A DNA stretch of 64,000 nt from Ensifer sp. PDNC004 (GCF_016919405.1 NZ_CP070353.1:3856501-3920500); one strand, 5' to 3'. Numbered from the stretch's first letter, positions 18,397-28,278 are shown. The notes: a model not told the origin generated them from the sequence alone. Numbers and translations are program-made.

Positions 18397-19440
18397 ATGC
18401 GTCTTCTCATTGTAGGAACCGGTGGCATGGCGAACAGCCATGCCCAGGCCTTTGCCAAGATCGAAGGCGTCGAGATGGTCGGCGCTGTTGACGTCGATCC
18501 CGCACGGGCCAAGGCTTTTGCTGACAAGCACGGCATTGCCGAGACCTTCACCTCGCTCGACGAGGCGATCGCCTGGGGCAAGTTCGATGCAGCAACGAAC
18601 GTGACGCCGGACAAGGCGCATCACCCGACGACGCTGGCGCTGATCGCTGCCGGCAAGCATGTGCTCTGCGAAAAACCTCTGGCGGAGAACTATGCCAAGG
18701 CGTCGGAGATGGCCGAAGCGGCCGAGCGTTCCGGCCTGGTGACGATGGTCAATCTCACCTACCGCAACGTCGCACCGCTGCAGAAGGCACGCGCCATGGT
18801 GCTTGCCGGCGATGTCGGCAAGCTGCGGCACCTCGAGGCGTCTTACCTGCAGAGCTGGCTTGTTTCCAAGGCCTGGGGCGACTGGGCGACGGAATCGCAA
18901 TGGCTGTGGCGGCTTTCGACCAAGCACGGCTCGAACGGCGTGCTCGGTGATGTCGGCATCCATATCCTCGATTTTGCCGGCTATGGCGCGGGCACGGATG
19001 CCGCCCGGATCTTCGCGCGGCTGAAGACCTTCGACAAGGCGCCCGGCAACCGCATCGGCGAGTATGACCTCGACGCCAATGACAGCTTTGTCATGACGGC
19101 CGAGTTCGGCAACGGCGCCATGGGCGTCGTCCATGCCAGCCGGTGGGCGACCGGGCATCTGAACGAGCTCCGGCTCAGGCTGCACGGTGACAAGGGCGCG
19201 CTCGAAGTGGTGCACACGCCTGACGGATCGACGCTGCGCGCCTGCCTCGGCGCCGATGTCGAAACTGCAACATGGCGCGATGTCGACGCCGGCACCGTGC
19301 CGACGAACTACGAGCGCTTCGTGGCTGCCGTTCGCAAGGGCAAGACCGAAGAGCCCGGGTTCCGCCATGCCGCGAACCTGCAGAAGGTCCTCGACCTGGC
19401 CATGGAGACGGAAGCCGGGCGGCGCGAGCTTGCTGTCTAA
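18397..19440 (+). CDS. thuB: ThuB oxidoreductase (Gfo/Idh/MocA family)
   Basis: This 347-residue NAD(P)-dependent sugar oxidoreductase begins with a Rossmann motif (LLIVGTGGMANSHAQAF). The family's substrate-side motif HVLCEKPLAENYAKA follows at about residue 90, and a C-terminal GFO_IDH_MocA domain (SNGVLGDVGIHILDFAG) after that. With ThuA it oxidises the imported disaccharide. A GTG nine bases upstream, overlapping the thuA stop, is an alternative start. It is the last gene of the operon. Confidence 0.92.
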   Translation: MRLLIVGTGGMANSHAQAFAKIEGVEMVGAVDVDPARAKAFADKHGIAETFTSLDEAIAWGKFDAATNVTPDKAHHPTTLALIAAGKHVLCEKPLAENYAKASEMAEAAERSGLVTMVNLTYRNVAPLQKARAMVLAGDVGKLRHLEASYLQSWLVSKAWGDWATESQWLWRLSTKHGSNGVLGDVGIHILDFAGYGAGTDAARIFARLKTFDKAPGNRIGEYDLDANDSFVMTAEFGNGAMGVVHASRWATGHLNELRLRLHGDKGALEVVHTPDGSTLRACLGADVETATWRDVDAGTVPTNYERFVAAVRKGKTEEPGFRHAANLQKVLDLAMETEAGRRELAV

Positions 19441-19451
19441 AGCGTCCTTTG

Positions 19452-19469
19452 CGCGTTCGTGTGAACGCG
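19452..19469. terminator. Short hairpin between convergent genes
   Basis: CGCGTTC-GTGT-GAACGCG lies in the 36-base gap between the stops of thuB and the convergent lipoprotein gene. It could end both transcripts, although there is no U-tract on either side. Confidence 0.4.
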
Positions 19470-19476
19470 GGGTGCT

Positions 19477-20793
19477 CTAACGAGAGTGACGGTCGGGGGT
19501 GGTGCTCTTGGCAACTCCCCCGCTTTGCGGCCCTACCCAGGGCGTCACCGCCGAGCCGACGGTGTTTTCCATCGACTGGCCGAGCCGCCGCACCTGCGCG
19601 TCGTAGTTTCTGCGGGTGTTGGGGTCGAAAATCATGATCGGCGTCGAGACCGCAAGGCTTGCCGCACTGCCGACCGTCTGGGTGGCGCCGAGCGTGACGG
19701 CGCCAAGGCGCTCGCCGAGGCCGACATCGGAATCGGTTACGGTCTGGCCGGCGATCAGGCGGTTGCCGAGCAGCCGCACGACCTCAGGGCTTTCAGCGAA
19801 CTTGCCGTGGTTCAGCTTGTCGCCGCCCTTGAGCGCGGTCAGGTCGATAACGCTGATGCCGGCCAGTTCCAGTTGCGTGCGGTAGGGCTCGGCGGTCGGA
19901 TCGATCTGTCCGAGGCGATCGACATTGCCGGAAATGCGCCGCGACAGGTTCAGCGCCCGGTCGTCGCGCGACACGAACAGCGTGAACTTCGGCCGCTTTT
20001 CGCCCATGGAGCGGAGCTGTTGGCCGAAGACGTCGACGTCGAGATCGGGTGACGCGAGAATGACGTCGGTGATCTTGGGGGCGATGCGTCCGTCACGGAT
20101 CGCCATCTGGCGCAGCGCCTCGACGGTTAGCCACGAGCCCATCGAGTGGGCCATGACGGTGATTTCGCCAACCGAGGGATTGCTCGCGGCGCGCTTGAGA
20201 AGTTCCTCCAGCGCGTCGCGCGAATAGTTGGTGCTTTCCTTGTCGTAATTGTAGTCGAAGATGCTGGCGCGCGAGGGCCAGGTGAAGATGACAGGCGCAA
20301 CGTCGGTGCCGCTGTCATGCACGATCTGGGCAAAGCGGTAGACGGCGTCCTCGTAGCGGTTGTTAAAGCCGTGCACGAAGATCAGCACGCGCCGCGTCTT
20401 CGGCAGATTGCCCTTCAACCAACTCTGAACGTCGTTGCCCTCGTTGAGCGGGGTTACGCTGACGGTCGAGAAATCACGCTCCGGATTGGCCGGCAGCTTC
20501 TTCGGCCACTGCACCTGGCCGATTTCGCGGTTCTTCTCGGGCGGAATGGAGACAACGATTTCCGTTAGAGAAAGCTGTACCGACCGTTCGCCGCTGAAAA
20601 GCACGCCCGGCTCTGCGGTCGGCGCGCGTGTCGTCGCCACCATCAGGTCGACCTGCGAGGCGCCGCCCGTCGTGCCCGAAGGCACGAGCACACCAACCGG
20701 GCGGCCGGCGCACGCCGCAAGCGTTGCTGCCAGCAGAAGTGTTGCGGCGATGCGGCTCCAGTGCCTCTTCGAAGTAGAAAACGGACGCAGCAA
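19477..20793 (-). CDS. Secreted alpha/beta-hydrolase lipoprotein (DUF900 type)
   Basis: The protein has an N-terminal lipoprotein signal (SRIAATLLLAATLAACAGRP, lipobox LAAC) and a DUF900-type alpha/beta hydrolase domain. The oxyanion region is RRVLIFVHGFNNRYEDAV, the nucleophile elbow is MAHSMGSW (Ser), and VILASPDLDVDVF supplies the acid region. Substrate is unknown. I chose a TTG start, preceded by a GGGGGG ribosome site, because it gives a normal lipoprotein signal. The frame has ATGs further upstream (20862 and 20991) that would give implausibly long leaders. Confidence 0.7.
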   Translation of the reverse strand: MLRPFSTSKRHWSRIAATLLLAATLAACAGRPVGVLVPSGTTGGASQVDLMVATTRAPTAEPGVLFSGERSVQLSLTEIVVSIPPEKNREIGQVQWPKKLPANPERDFSTVSVTPLNEGNDVQSWLKGNLPKTRRVLIFVHGFNNRYEDAVYRFAQIVHDSGTDVAPVIFTWPSRASIFDYNYDKESTNYSRDALEELLKRAASNPSVGEITVMAHSMGSWLTVEALRQMAIRDGRIAPKITDVILASPDLDVDVFGQQLRSMGEKRPKFTLFVSRDDRALNLSRRISGNVDRLGQIDPTAEPYRTQLELAGISVIDLTALKGGDKLNHGKFAESPEVVRLLGNRLIAGQTVTDSDVGLGERLGAVTLGATQTVGSAASLAVSTPIMIFDPNTRRNYDAQVRRLGQSMENTVGSAVTPWVGPQSGGVAKSTTPDRHSR

Positions 20794-21091
20794 CCAACCC
20801 CCCAGTTCCGCATCATGCGGCGCAACCGGCCCGAAACATCCGGACCGGTTGTCTCCATGCATGAGAAACGGCCGATTTTCACCCCTCGACCGACCCCAAG
20901 CGCCTGTGAGGGCTGCGTTTGCCGGCGGCGATGCGGCAATCATGCAACATTTCGCTACAGGCAGGCCTGGGTAAAACCCCCTTATATTCATTGAAAAGGC
21001 ATTGGGCTTTCACTAGCATCGTTTCGACTTTCCCCTGGACGTGACCCGAGCGGCCCGTCCGATCTCCCTGAAATGATAAGGAAATTCAGGA

Positions 21092-22147
21092 ATGCAGGCG
21101 GTTTTCGATGGCCATAACGACGTGCTTCTGCGTCTGTGGCAGAACGCGCGGAAGGGCCAGGACCCGGTACGCGAATTCGTCGACGGCATCGACCAGGGCC
21201 ATATCGATGCGCCGCGCGCCAAGGCGGGCGGCCTCGTCGGTGGCCTCTCGGCAATCTACGTGCCCTCGGGTGATCTCGTCCTGCAGCCGCCGAACGAGAG
21301 CGGTCACTACGAAACACCGCTTTCGGCACCGCTCGAACACCTGCCGTCGCTGGCGATCGCCATGGAGCTCGCCGATATCGCCGTGCGCCTCGACCGGGCC
21401 GGGGCGTGGAAGCTCTGCCGGTCGACCGCCGAAATCCGCGGGGCGGTCGAAGCCGGCGTCTTTGCCTCGGTCCTGCACATGGAAGGCTGCGAGGCGATCG
21501 GTGCCGATCTTTCCGCGCTTGAAACCTTCTATGCCGCGGGCCTGCGTTCGCTTGGGCCCGTCTGGAGCCGCCACAACGTCTTTGGCCATGGCGTGCCGTT
21601 CTCCTATCCGATGTCTCCGGACACGGCACCCGGGCTGACGGATGCGGGCTTCGAGCTCGTGCGCGCCTGCAACCGTCTGGGCATTCTGATCGATCTTGCA
21701 CACATCACCGAAAAGGGCTTCTGGGACGTGGCGAAGACCACCGACCAGCCGCTGGTCGCCAGCCATTCCAATGCGCATGCGCTGACCCCGGTCGCGCGCA
21801 ATCTCACCGACAAGCAGCTCGACGCCATCCGCGAAAGCAAGGGCCTCGTGGGGCTCAACTATGCGACGACGATGCTGCGCGCCGACGGACAGGAGAATGC
21901 CGCAACGCCGCTTTCCGACATGGTGCGCCATGTCGATTATCTCGTCGAACGCATGGGCGTCGAGTGTGTCGCACTCGGCTCGGACTTCGACGGGGCGACG
22001 ATCCCCGAGGGGATCGCTGATGCGGCCGGCAGCCAGGCGCTCGTTGCAGCGCTCAGAAGCGCCGGATATGGTGATGCCGAACTGGCAAAGATATGCCGGG
22101 AGAACTGGTGGAGAGTTCTGGGGCAGGCTTGGCACGAGGCCGCCTGA
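21092..22147 (+). CDS. Membrane-type dipeptidase (peptidase family M19)
   Basis: This 351-residue zinc dipeptidase of the renal-dipeptidase family has the first zinc pair His8 and Asp10 (DGHNDVLLRL), the bridging Glu (VLHMEGCEA), and further ligands in LVASHSNAHAL and the C-terminal ALGSDFDGATIP. Family members cleave dipeptides, often with D-residues. It is followed after 48 bases by a complete dipeptide-type ABC transporter on the same strand, which suggests uptake and cleavage of dipeptides in one pathway. Confidence 0.9.
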   Translation: MQAVFDGHNDVLLRLWQNARKGQDPVREFVDGIDQGHIDAPRAKAGGLVGGLSAIYVPSGDLVLQPPNESGHYETPLSAPLEHLPSLAIAMELADIAVRLDRAGAWKLCRSTAEIRGAVEAGVFASVLHMEGCEAIGADLSALETFYAAGLRSLGPVWSRHNVFGHGVPFSYPMSPDTAPGLTDAGFELVRACNRLGILIDLAHITEKGFWDVAKTTDQPLVASHSNAHALTPVARNLTDKQLDAIRESKGLVGLNYATTMLRADGQENAATPLSDMVRHVDYLVERMGVECVALGSDFDGATIPEGIADAAGSQALVAALRSAGYGDAELAKICRENWWRVLGQAWHEAA

Positions 22148-22195
22148 ACCCATGAAGAAGGGGCCCAAAAGGGCGCAAACGAGGGAACTGCAAAC

Positions 22196-23836
22196 ATGAT
22201 GCACAAGCTCAATGGACGTCTTCGTCTTCTGACGGCTTCTGCGGCGCTGGCCATGGTGATGGCTGCAACCGCACCGGCCTTCGCGGAAACGCCGAAGGAC
22301 ACGCTGGTCGAAGCCTTTGCGATCGACGACGTCATTACCATGGATCCGGGCGAAGCCTTCGAGCTGACCGCGGCCGAAATCACCGGCAACACCTACAGCA
22401 TGCTGGTGCGCCTCGACATCAACGACACGACCAAGGTCGTCGGCGACCTCGCCGACAGCTGGACCGTGTCCGACGACGGTCTGACCTATACGTTCAAGCT
22501 GAAGCCCGGCCTGAAGTTCGCTTCCGGCAACCCGGTAACCGCTGAAGACGTCGCCTGGTCGTTCGAGCGCGCCGTGAAGCTCGACAAGAGCCCGGCCTTC
22601 ATCCTCACCCAGTTTGGCCTCACCGGCGACAATGTGACGGAAAAGGCCAAGGCAACGGACGAGCAGACCTTCGTCTTCACCGTCGATCAGGCCTATGCGC
22701 CGAGCTTCGTCTTGAACTGCCTGACGGCAACCGTGGGCGCTGTGCTCGATAAGAAGCTCGTTCTCGAAAACGTCAAGCCGGTCACGCCGACGGACGAATA
22801 CAAGTACGACAACGACTTCGGCAACGAATGGCTGAAGACCGGCTATGCCGGTTCCGGCCCGTTCAAGCTGCGCGAATGGCGCGCCAACGAAGTCATCGTA
22901 CTCGAGCGCAATGACAACTTCTATGGCGAACAGGCCAAGCTCGCCCGCGTCATCTATCGCCACATGAAAGAAAGCTCGGGCCAGCGCCTGGCGCTTGAAG
23001 CGGGCGATATCGACGTGGCGCGCAACCTCGAGCCGGGCGATTTCGACGCCATTTCAAAGAATGGCGACCTTGCCACGACGAACGCGCCGAAGGGCACGGT
23101 CTACTACATCAGCCTCAACCAGAAGAACGCGAACCTCGCCAAGCCCGAAGTGCGCGAAGCGTTCAAGTACTTGGTCGACTACGATGCCATCGGCTCGACG
23201 CTGATCAAGGGCATCGGCGAGATCCACCAGAGCTTCCTGCCGAAGGGCGTTCTGGGTGCGCTCGACGAGAACCCCTACAAGCTCGACGTCGCCAAGGCGA
23301 AGGAACTGCTGGCCAAGGCCGGTCTCGCTGACGGCTTCACCGTCACCATGGACGTTCGCAACGGCCAGCCGGTCACCGGCATTGCCGAGTCCTTCCAGCA
23401 GACCCTCGGCCAGGCCGGCGTGAAGCTCGAGATCATCCCGGGCGACGGCAAGCAGACGCTGACGAAGTATCGTGCCCGTAACCACGACATGTATATCGGT
23501 CAGTGGGGCATGGACTATTTCGACCCGAACTCGAACGCCGAAACCTTCACCAGCAACCCTGACAACTCCGACGAAGGCAAGAACAAGACCCTTGCCTGGC
23601 GCAATGCCTGGGACGTTCCGGAGCTGACGAAGAAGACCAAGGACGCTCTGCTCGAGCGCGACAGCGCCAAGCGCGCGGAGACCTACAAGGAACTGCAGAA
23701 GACGGTGCTGGGCGAAAGCCCGTTCGTCATCATCTTCCAGCAGACCGAAGTCGCCGGCTACCGCGGCAACGTCAAGGGCCTGAAGCTCGGTCCGAGCTTC
23801 GACACCAACTTCGTCGCCGGCATCACCAAAGAATAA
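22196..23836 (+). CDS. Dipeptide/oligopeptide-type ABC transporter substrate-binding protein
   Basis: This 546-residue family-5 solute-binding protein has a signal peptide cut after APAFA (residue about 31). Family motifs include MDPGEAFELTAAEITGNTY near the N-terminus, YTFKLKPGLKFASGNPVTAE with DVAWSFERAV, and YAGSGPFKLREWRANE. It delivers substrate to the permeases encoded just downstream. Specificity cannot be read, but the adjacent M19 dipeptidase makes a dipeptide likely. Confidence 0.88.
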   Translation: MMHKLNGRLRLLTASAALAMVMAATAPAFAETPKDTLVEAFAIDDVITMDPGEAFELTAAEITGNTYSMLVRLDINDTTKVVGDLADSWTVSDDGLTYTFKLKPGLKFASGNPVTAEDVAWSFERAVKLDKSPAFILTQFGLTGDNVTEKAKATDEQTFVFTVDQAYAPSFVLNCLTATVGAVLDKKLVLENVKPVTPTDEYKYDNDFGNEWLKTGYAGSGPFKLREWRANEVIVLERNDNFYGEQAKLARVIYRHMKESSGQRLALEAGDIDVARNLEPGDFDAISKNGDLATTNAPKGTVYYISLNQKNANLAKPEVREAFKYLVDYDAIGSTLIKGIGEIHQSFLPKGVLGALDENPYKLDVAKAKELLAKAGLADGFTVTMDVRNGQPVTGIAESFQQTLGQAGVKLEIIPGDGKQTLTKYRARNHDMYIGQWGMDYFDPNSNAETFTSNPDNSDEGKNKTLAWRNAWDVPELTKKTKDALLERDSAKRAETYKELQKTVLGESPFVIIFQQTEVAGYRGNVKGLKLGPSFDTNFVAGITKE

Positions 23837-23872
23837 GCCGTCTCGAAGGAATAAACCGAAAGGATCGTTCCC

Positions 23873-24940
23873 TTGAGCATGAGCGGAACAGGGACATTGG
23901 ACGGGCGCAAACGCGCCCGTCCCGGTAAGATCGTGGCAGCGGTGCTGCGCTTTCTTGTCATTGTCGTCACCACCTATCTCGGCCTTCTGGCCGTCACCTT
24001 TTTCATCGGCCGGGTAATTCCGATCGACCCGGTTCTGGCCGTTCTCGGCGACCGGGCGCCGACGCATGTCGTCGAAAGGACGCGCGAGGCGATGGGGCTC
24101 AATCTGCCCCTCTACCAACAATTCTTCATCTATGTCCGCCAGGCGCTGACCGGTGACTTCGGCATTTCGGTGCTGACGACCAATCCGGTCATGACCGACA
24201 TTCGTCGCGTCTTCCCGGCGACCATGGAACTCGCGACGCTCGGCACCCTCATCGGTGCCCTGTTCGGCGTTCCGCTCGGCGTGCTTGCGGCCGTCAAGCG
24301 CGGCAGCATCGCCGACCAGATCGTGCGCGTCATCGGCCTCGTCGGCTATTCCGTGCCGATCTTCTGGCTGGCGCTTCTGTCGTTGCTGGTGTTCTACGCG
24401 CGGCTGAAGTGGGTCGCCTATCCCGGCCGTATCGATATCGTGTTCGAATACACGTTCACGCCGATCACGGGCTTCTATCTGTTCGATGCGCTCTGGCAGC
24501 GGCAATGGGATGTGCTGTGGGACGTGTTCCGCCACATCATCCTGCCGGCCTCGCTGCTCGGCTATTTCTCGCTGGCCTATATCAGCCGCATGACGCGCAG
24601 CTTCATGCTCAACGAGTTGCAGCAGGAGTACATCGTCGCGGCGCGCGCCAAGGGCCTGTCGGAGACCCGGATCATCTGGGGTCATGCGCTCCGGAACGCG
24701 GCCGTGCCCCTCGTAACCGTGATTGCACTTTCCTACGCAGGCCTGCTCGAAGGCTCGGTCTTGACCGAAACCGTCTTCGCCTGGCCGGGCCTCGGTCTCT
24801 ACATCACCAACTCGCTGCAGAATGCCGACATGAACGCCGTGCTTGGTGGCACCATCATCATCGGTTCGGTCTTCATCGGCATCAATCTCCTGTCCGATCT
24901 TCTCTACCGGACGCTCGACCCGAGGACGCGCCAGCGATGA
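23873..24940 (+). CDS. ABC transporter permease, DppB type
   Basis: This is a DppB/OppB-type permease with a first membrane helix at residues 25-50 (VLRFLVIVVTTYLGLLAVTF). The periplasmic domain ends in QQFFIYVRQALTGDFG, and the EAA loop reads YIVAARAKGLSETRIIWGHA. The TTG start has AAAGGA nine bases upstream; an ATG two codons on is an alternative. Its stop overlaps the next start by ATGA. Confidence 0.88.
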   Translation: MSMSGTGTLDGRKRARPGKIVAAVLRFLVIVVTTYLGLLAVTFFIGRVIPIDPVLAVLGDRAPTHVVERTREAMGLNLPLYQQFFIYVRQALTGDFGISVLTTNPVMTDIRRVFPATMELATLGTLIGALFGVPLGVLAAVKRGSIADQIVRVIGLVGYSVPIFWLALLSLLVFYARLKWVAYPGRIDIVFEYTFTPITGFYLFDALWQRQWDVLWDVFRHIILPASLLGYFSLAYISRMTRSFMLNELQQEYIVAARAKGLSETRIIWGHALRNAAVPLVTVIALSYAGLLEGSVLTETVFAWPGLGLYITNSLQNADMNAVLGGTIIIGSVFIGINLLSDLLYRTLDPRTRQR

Positions 24941-25869
24941 GCACCGTTACTGAAACCCGTCCGATGACGCGTCGCGAATGGCTGCTGTCCGATCGCCCGC
25001 AGTCGCGCACCCAGGCGCGGCTCGGCCGCGCCTACATGACGTGGCAGCGCTTTGCCGCCAACAAGCTCGCCGTTCTCGGCTTGCTCATCCTGCTGGCGCT
25101 GGTCTTCGTTGCCGCCTTCGCCGATCTCCTGGCGCCGCATTCGCCCTATATCGGCGATCTCGCCAACGCCCGTCTGCTGCCGCCGGGAACTCCGGGCTAT
25201 CTGCTCGGCACCGACGATCTCGGCCGCGATATTCTCTCGCGGCTGATCCACGGCTCGCGGCTGACGCTGGCCGTCGTGCTTCTCGTCGCGATCATCGCGG
25301 CACCTGTCGGGCTCATCGTCGGCGCGGTCGCCGGTTATGCCGGCGGCTGGGTCGATGCGGTGCTGATGCGAATCACCGATATCTTCCTCGCCTTCCCGAA
25401 GCTGGTTCTGGCGCTCGCCTTCGTTGCGGCCCTTGGTCCGGGCATCGAGAACGCCGTCATCGCGATTGCCATCACCTCCTGGCCGCCCTATGCGCGTATC
25501 GCCCGCGCCGAGACGCTGACGGTGCGCAACTCCGATTACATCGCCGCCGTGCAACTCATGGGCGCGTCGCCGATCCGCATCGTCTTCCGCCATGTGATGC
25601 CGATGTGCATGTCGTCGCTGATCGTGCGCGTCACGCTCGACATGGCCGGCATCATCCTGACGGCTGCGGGCTTGGGCTTCCTTGGCCTCGGCGCTCAACC
25701 GCCGTTGCCGGAATGGGGTGCGATGATCGCGTCTGGCCGCCGCTTCATCCTCGACCAGTGGTGGGTGGCAACGATGCCCGGCATCGCCATCCTGATCGTC
25801 AGCCTCGGCTTCAACCTGCTCGGTGACGGCCTGCGCGATGCGCTTGACCCGCGGGAGAGCGGCCAATGA
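24937..25869 (+). CDS. ABC transporter permease, DppC type
   Basis: This 310-residue permease has the N-terminal OppC segment (FAANKLAVLGLLILLALVFV), the PYIGDLANARLLPPGTPGYL stretch leading to LLGTDDLGRDILSRLIHGSR, and the EAA motif YIAAVQLMGASPIRIVFRHV. The ATG lies within the previous gene's stop (ATGA). It pairs with the DppB-type subunit. The long frame open upstream of the start is a shadow of the previous gene. Confidence 0.88.
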   Translation: MSTVTETRPMTRREWLLSDRPQSRTQARLGRAYMTWQRFAANKLAVLGLLILLALVFVAAFADLLAPHSPYIGDLANARLLPPGTPGYLLGTDDLGRDILSRLIHGSRLTLAVVLLVAIIAAPVGLIVGAVAGYAGGWVDAVLMRITDIFLAFPKLVLALAFVAALGPGIENAVIAIAITSWPPYARIARAETLTVRNSDYIAAVQLMGASPIRIVFRHVMPMCMSSLIVRVTLDMAGIILTAAGLGFLGLGAQPPLPEWGAMIASGRRFILDQWWVATMPGIAILIVSLGFNLLGDGLRDALDPRESGQ

Positions 25870-26699
25870 GTGCGCTTCTGACCGTTGAAGACCTCAAGGT
25901 CTCGTTCCCGACCCGCACTGGCCTCGTCGAGGCTGTGCGTGGCGTCTCCTTCACGCTCGGCCGCGAACGCCTCGGCATCGTCGGCGAAAGCGGCTCCGGC
26001 AAGTCGCAGACCGGCCGGGCGATCATGGGGCTGACGCCGGGTCATGCGCAGGTGACGGCAAAGCAGTTGAACTTTGACGGCATCGACCTGCTCGCCGCAT
26101 CACCGAAGGTTCGGAGGGATCTGAGAGGCAAGCGCATTGCCATGATCCTGCAGGACCCAAAGTACTCGCTGAACCCGGTGATGAGCATCGGCCGGCAGAT
26201 CGTCGAGACACTGAGGCAGCACGAGAACGTCGGCCGCGGCGAAGCCCGGGAGAGGGCACTCGACATGCTGGCCGCGGTGCAGATCCGCGATCCGAAGCGT
26301 GTCTACGATCTCTATCCGCACGAGGTTTCGGGCGGCATGGGCCAGCGCGCGATGATCGCGATGATGCTTGTTGCCGGGCCGGAACTGCTGATCGCCGACG
26401 AGCCGACCTCGGCGCTCGACGTGACGGTGCAGCTCGAAGTGCTCGGCATCCTCGACAAGCTGGTGGCCGAGCGTGGCATGGGCCTGATCTTCGTGTCGCA
26501 CGACCTGCGCCTGGTCTCGTCCTTCTGCGACCGGGTGATCGTCATGTATGCCGGCCGGATCGTCGAAGAATTGGCCGCATCCGAGCTTGCCAATGCCAAG
26601 CATCCCTATACCCAAGGTTTGCTGAACTGCATGCCGGCGATCGGATCCGATCGTCATCCGCTGCCGGTTCTCGACCGCAAGCCGGAGTGGGCCCAATGA
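25866..26699 (+). CDS. ABC transporter ATP-binding protein, DppD type
   Basis: This 277-residue ATPase shows Walker A (GESGSGKSQTGRA), Q-loop (MILQDPKYSLNPVMSIG), signature (VSGGMGQRAMIAMML), Walker B (LLIADEPTSALDVTV) and switch His (FVSHDLRLVS). The C-terminal oligopeptide-transport signature is KHPYTQGLLNCMPAIGSD. Position 7 of Walker A keeps the essential Lys, but GKSQTGR differs from the usual GKSVTA. It overlaps both neighbours by four bases. Confidence 0.88.
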   Translation: MSALLTVEDLKVSFPTRTGLVEAVRGVSFTLGRERLGIVGESGSGKSQTGRAIMGLTPGHAQVTAKQLNFDGIDLLAASPKVRRDLRGKRIAMILQDPKYSLNPVMSIGRQIVETLRQHENVGRGEARERALDMLAAVQIRDPKRVYDLYPHEVSGGMGQRAMIAMMLVAGPELLIADEPTSALDVTVQLEVLGILDKLVAERGMGLIFVSHDLRLVSSFCDRVIVMYAGRIVEELAASELANAKHPYTQGLLNCMPAIGSDRHPLPVLDRKPEWAQ

Positions 26700-27463
26700 C
26701 CTCTGCCGTTTCCGTTTCGAACCTTTCCGTCACCTATGACGAGTTCAAGGCGCTGAACGACGTCAGCGTCGAGATCGCACCCGGCGAATCCTTCGGGCTG
26801 GTCGGCGAGTCCGGATCTGGCAAGTCGACCTTGCTTCGGGCGATCGCCGGTCTCGCGCCGGTGACGGGCGGCACCATTCGCGTGCATGATCGTGTCCTGC
26901 AGGGGGCAAAACGCGACAAGGCCTTCTACCGCGCCGTGCAGATGGTGTTTCAGGATCCTTACGGCTCGCTGCACCCGCGTCAGACGATCGACCGGCAATT
27001 GCTGGAACCGCTGGCGGTCCACGGCGTTGCCGACGGCGAGCGCCGCATCCTGAAGGCGCTGGACGAGGTCGGTCTCGGGTCGGGTTTCCGTTTCCGTTAT
27101 CCGCACCAGCTTTCGGGCGGCCAGCGCCAGCGCGTTGCGATCGCTCGCGCGTTGATCCTCGAACCCTCGATCCTGCTGCTCGACGAGCCGACCTCGGCGC
27201 TCGACGCTTCGGTGCAGGCGGAAGTGTTGAACCTGCTCGAACAGGTCCGGCGCGACCATAAGCTGACCTTCATCATGGTCAGCCATGACCTCGGCGTCGT
27301 CACCCATATGTGTGACCGGCTGGCGGTGATGCAGGGTGGACGCGTGGTCGAGCGCCTGTCCTCAGCGGACCTCGTCGCCGGGCGTATCGGTGAGGACTAT
27401 ACGCGCAGCCTCATGGTCGCGAGCAAGGGCTTTCAGCGCAAGGACGCTGCCGCGACCGCGTGA
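26696..27463 (+). CDS. ABC transporter ATP-binding protein, DppF type
   Basis: This 255-residue second ATPase of the importer has Walker A (GESGSGKSTLLRAI), Q-loop (MVFQDPYGSLHPRQTI), signature (LSGGQRQRVAIARAL), Walker B (ILLLDEPTSALDASV) and switch His (MVSHDLGVVT). It lacks the long C-terminal oligopeptide domain of some homologues, which is common. It is last in the operon and is followed by a strong hairpin. Confidence 0.88.
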   Translation: MTSAVSVSNLSVTYDEFKALNDVSVEIAPGESFGLVGESGSGKSTLLRAIAGLAPVTGGTIRVHDRVLQGAKRDKAFYRAVQMVFQDPYGSLHPRQTIDRQLLEPLAVHGVADGERRILKALDEVGLGSGFRFRYPHQLSGGQRQRVAIARALILEPSILLLDEPTSALDASVQAEVLNLLEQVRRDHKLTFIMVSHDLGVVTHMCDRLAVMQGGRVVERLSSADLVAGRIGEDYTRSLMVASKGFQRKDAAATA

Positions 27464-27470
27464 CGGTATG

Positions 27471-27502
27471 GATACAAGCGGGGCTATTGTCCCGCTTGTA
27501 TC
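27471..27502. terminator. Hairpin terminator between convergent operons
   Basis: GATACAAGCGGG and CCCGCTTGTATC form a perfect 12-bp stem with an eight-base loop, five bases after the DppF-type stop, followed by GCTTTGTTT. It lies between that operon and the convergent polysaccharide cluster and is probably bidirectional. Confidence 0.7.
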
Positions 27503-27540
27503 GCTTTGTTTCGAAGCACCCGGTGCCCGGGCCCGGCGCG

Positions 27541-28278
27541 TTAAGCGCTTTGCCGCCAAACCGAGGTCGAGTCGGTGATCACCTTCTGGATGCGGCGCTG
27601 CTCGCGCCATTCGCGGCCCATATCTTTGATGACCGGCTGCGACTCGGGCGAGAAGATATAGTTGCGGCGGCTGGCGACATAGGCCTCCATCGCCGGGTTG
27701 ACGCCCGAATAGAACTGCTTCTCCGGATCGCGCGAGAGGTCCATCAGACCGGCGCATTGGCGCGCGAAGTCGCCGCGAAGGATCGACGGCGACGTCGTGA
27801 ATTTCGGGAACGTGCGAAACAGCGGGATCTTGATCCCGAACAGATACGCGTATTCGTTGCGCCGGTGGAAATGGCCCTTGCGGCGGATATCCCAGTTCTG
27901 GTCTGCCGTATGGAACGAGACCTGGCTGATCGCCGGATCGGCGAACGGCGTCAGCAGTTCCTCACCCATGTCCCGCAGCGAGATCCAGTCGTCCTCCAGA
28001 TGGAAGACGTAGTCGGCGCTGGTGGCCGACCAGAGCTTCGCGACGGCCGCGCAAAAGCCCGGGCTCTCGGGCTGGAAAACGGTTCCGTCGGGGAAATGGT
28101 TGCGGAAAATCTCGACGCAGGCGCGATGATCCTCTTCCGACCCGAAAACCGGATCGAGATTGAGATAGGCGCCGCGCAGGTCGAGCCTGGAAAAAATTTT
28201 GTCCCGGAAACTCGCCAGCGTTTGGGCAAGCAGGTCCGGGCGCCGGGTGGCGACAAGGCATAGGTCAATCGTGGACAT
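27541..28278 (-). CDS. Glycosyltransferase-like protein (GT-A type)
   Basis: This 245-residue protein opens like a GT-A enzyme (DLCLVATRRPDLLAQTLASF) and has an acidic metal/nucleotide motif in a hydrophobic strand (ADYVFHLEDDWISL, equivalent to DxD). The rest is not close to a named family that I recognise. It is the last gene of the minus-strand polysaccharide cluster but has its own 191-base upstream gap with a tandem repeat, and a strong AAGGAGG ribosome site, so it may be separately regulated. Confidence 0.6.
   Translation of the reverse strand: MSTIDLCLVATRRPDLLAQTLASFRDKIFSRLDLRGAYLNLDPVFGSEEDHRACVEIFRNHFPDGTVFQPESPGFCAAVAKLWSATSADYVFHLEDDWISLRDMGEELLTPFADPAISQVSFHTADQNWDIRRKGHFHRRNEYAYLFGIKIPLFRTFPKFTTSPSILRGDFARQCAGLMDLSRDPEKQFYSGVNPAMEAYVASRRNYIFSPESQPVIKDMGREWREQRRIQKVITDSTSVWRQSA

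Noticed and set aside
21086..24685. Two very long minus-strand frames (625 and 543 codons) opposite the M19 peptidase and the dipeptide transporter
   Set aside because: The plus strand has complete family motifs throughout. The minus-strand products have none and start within the other genes.
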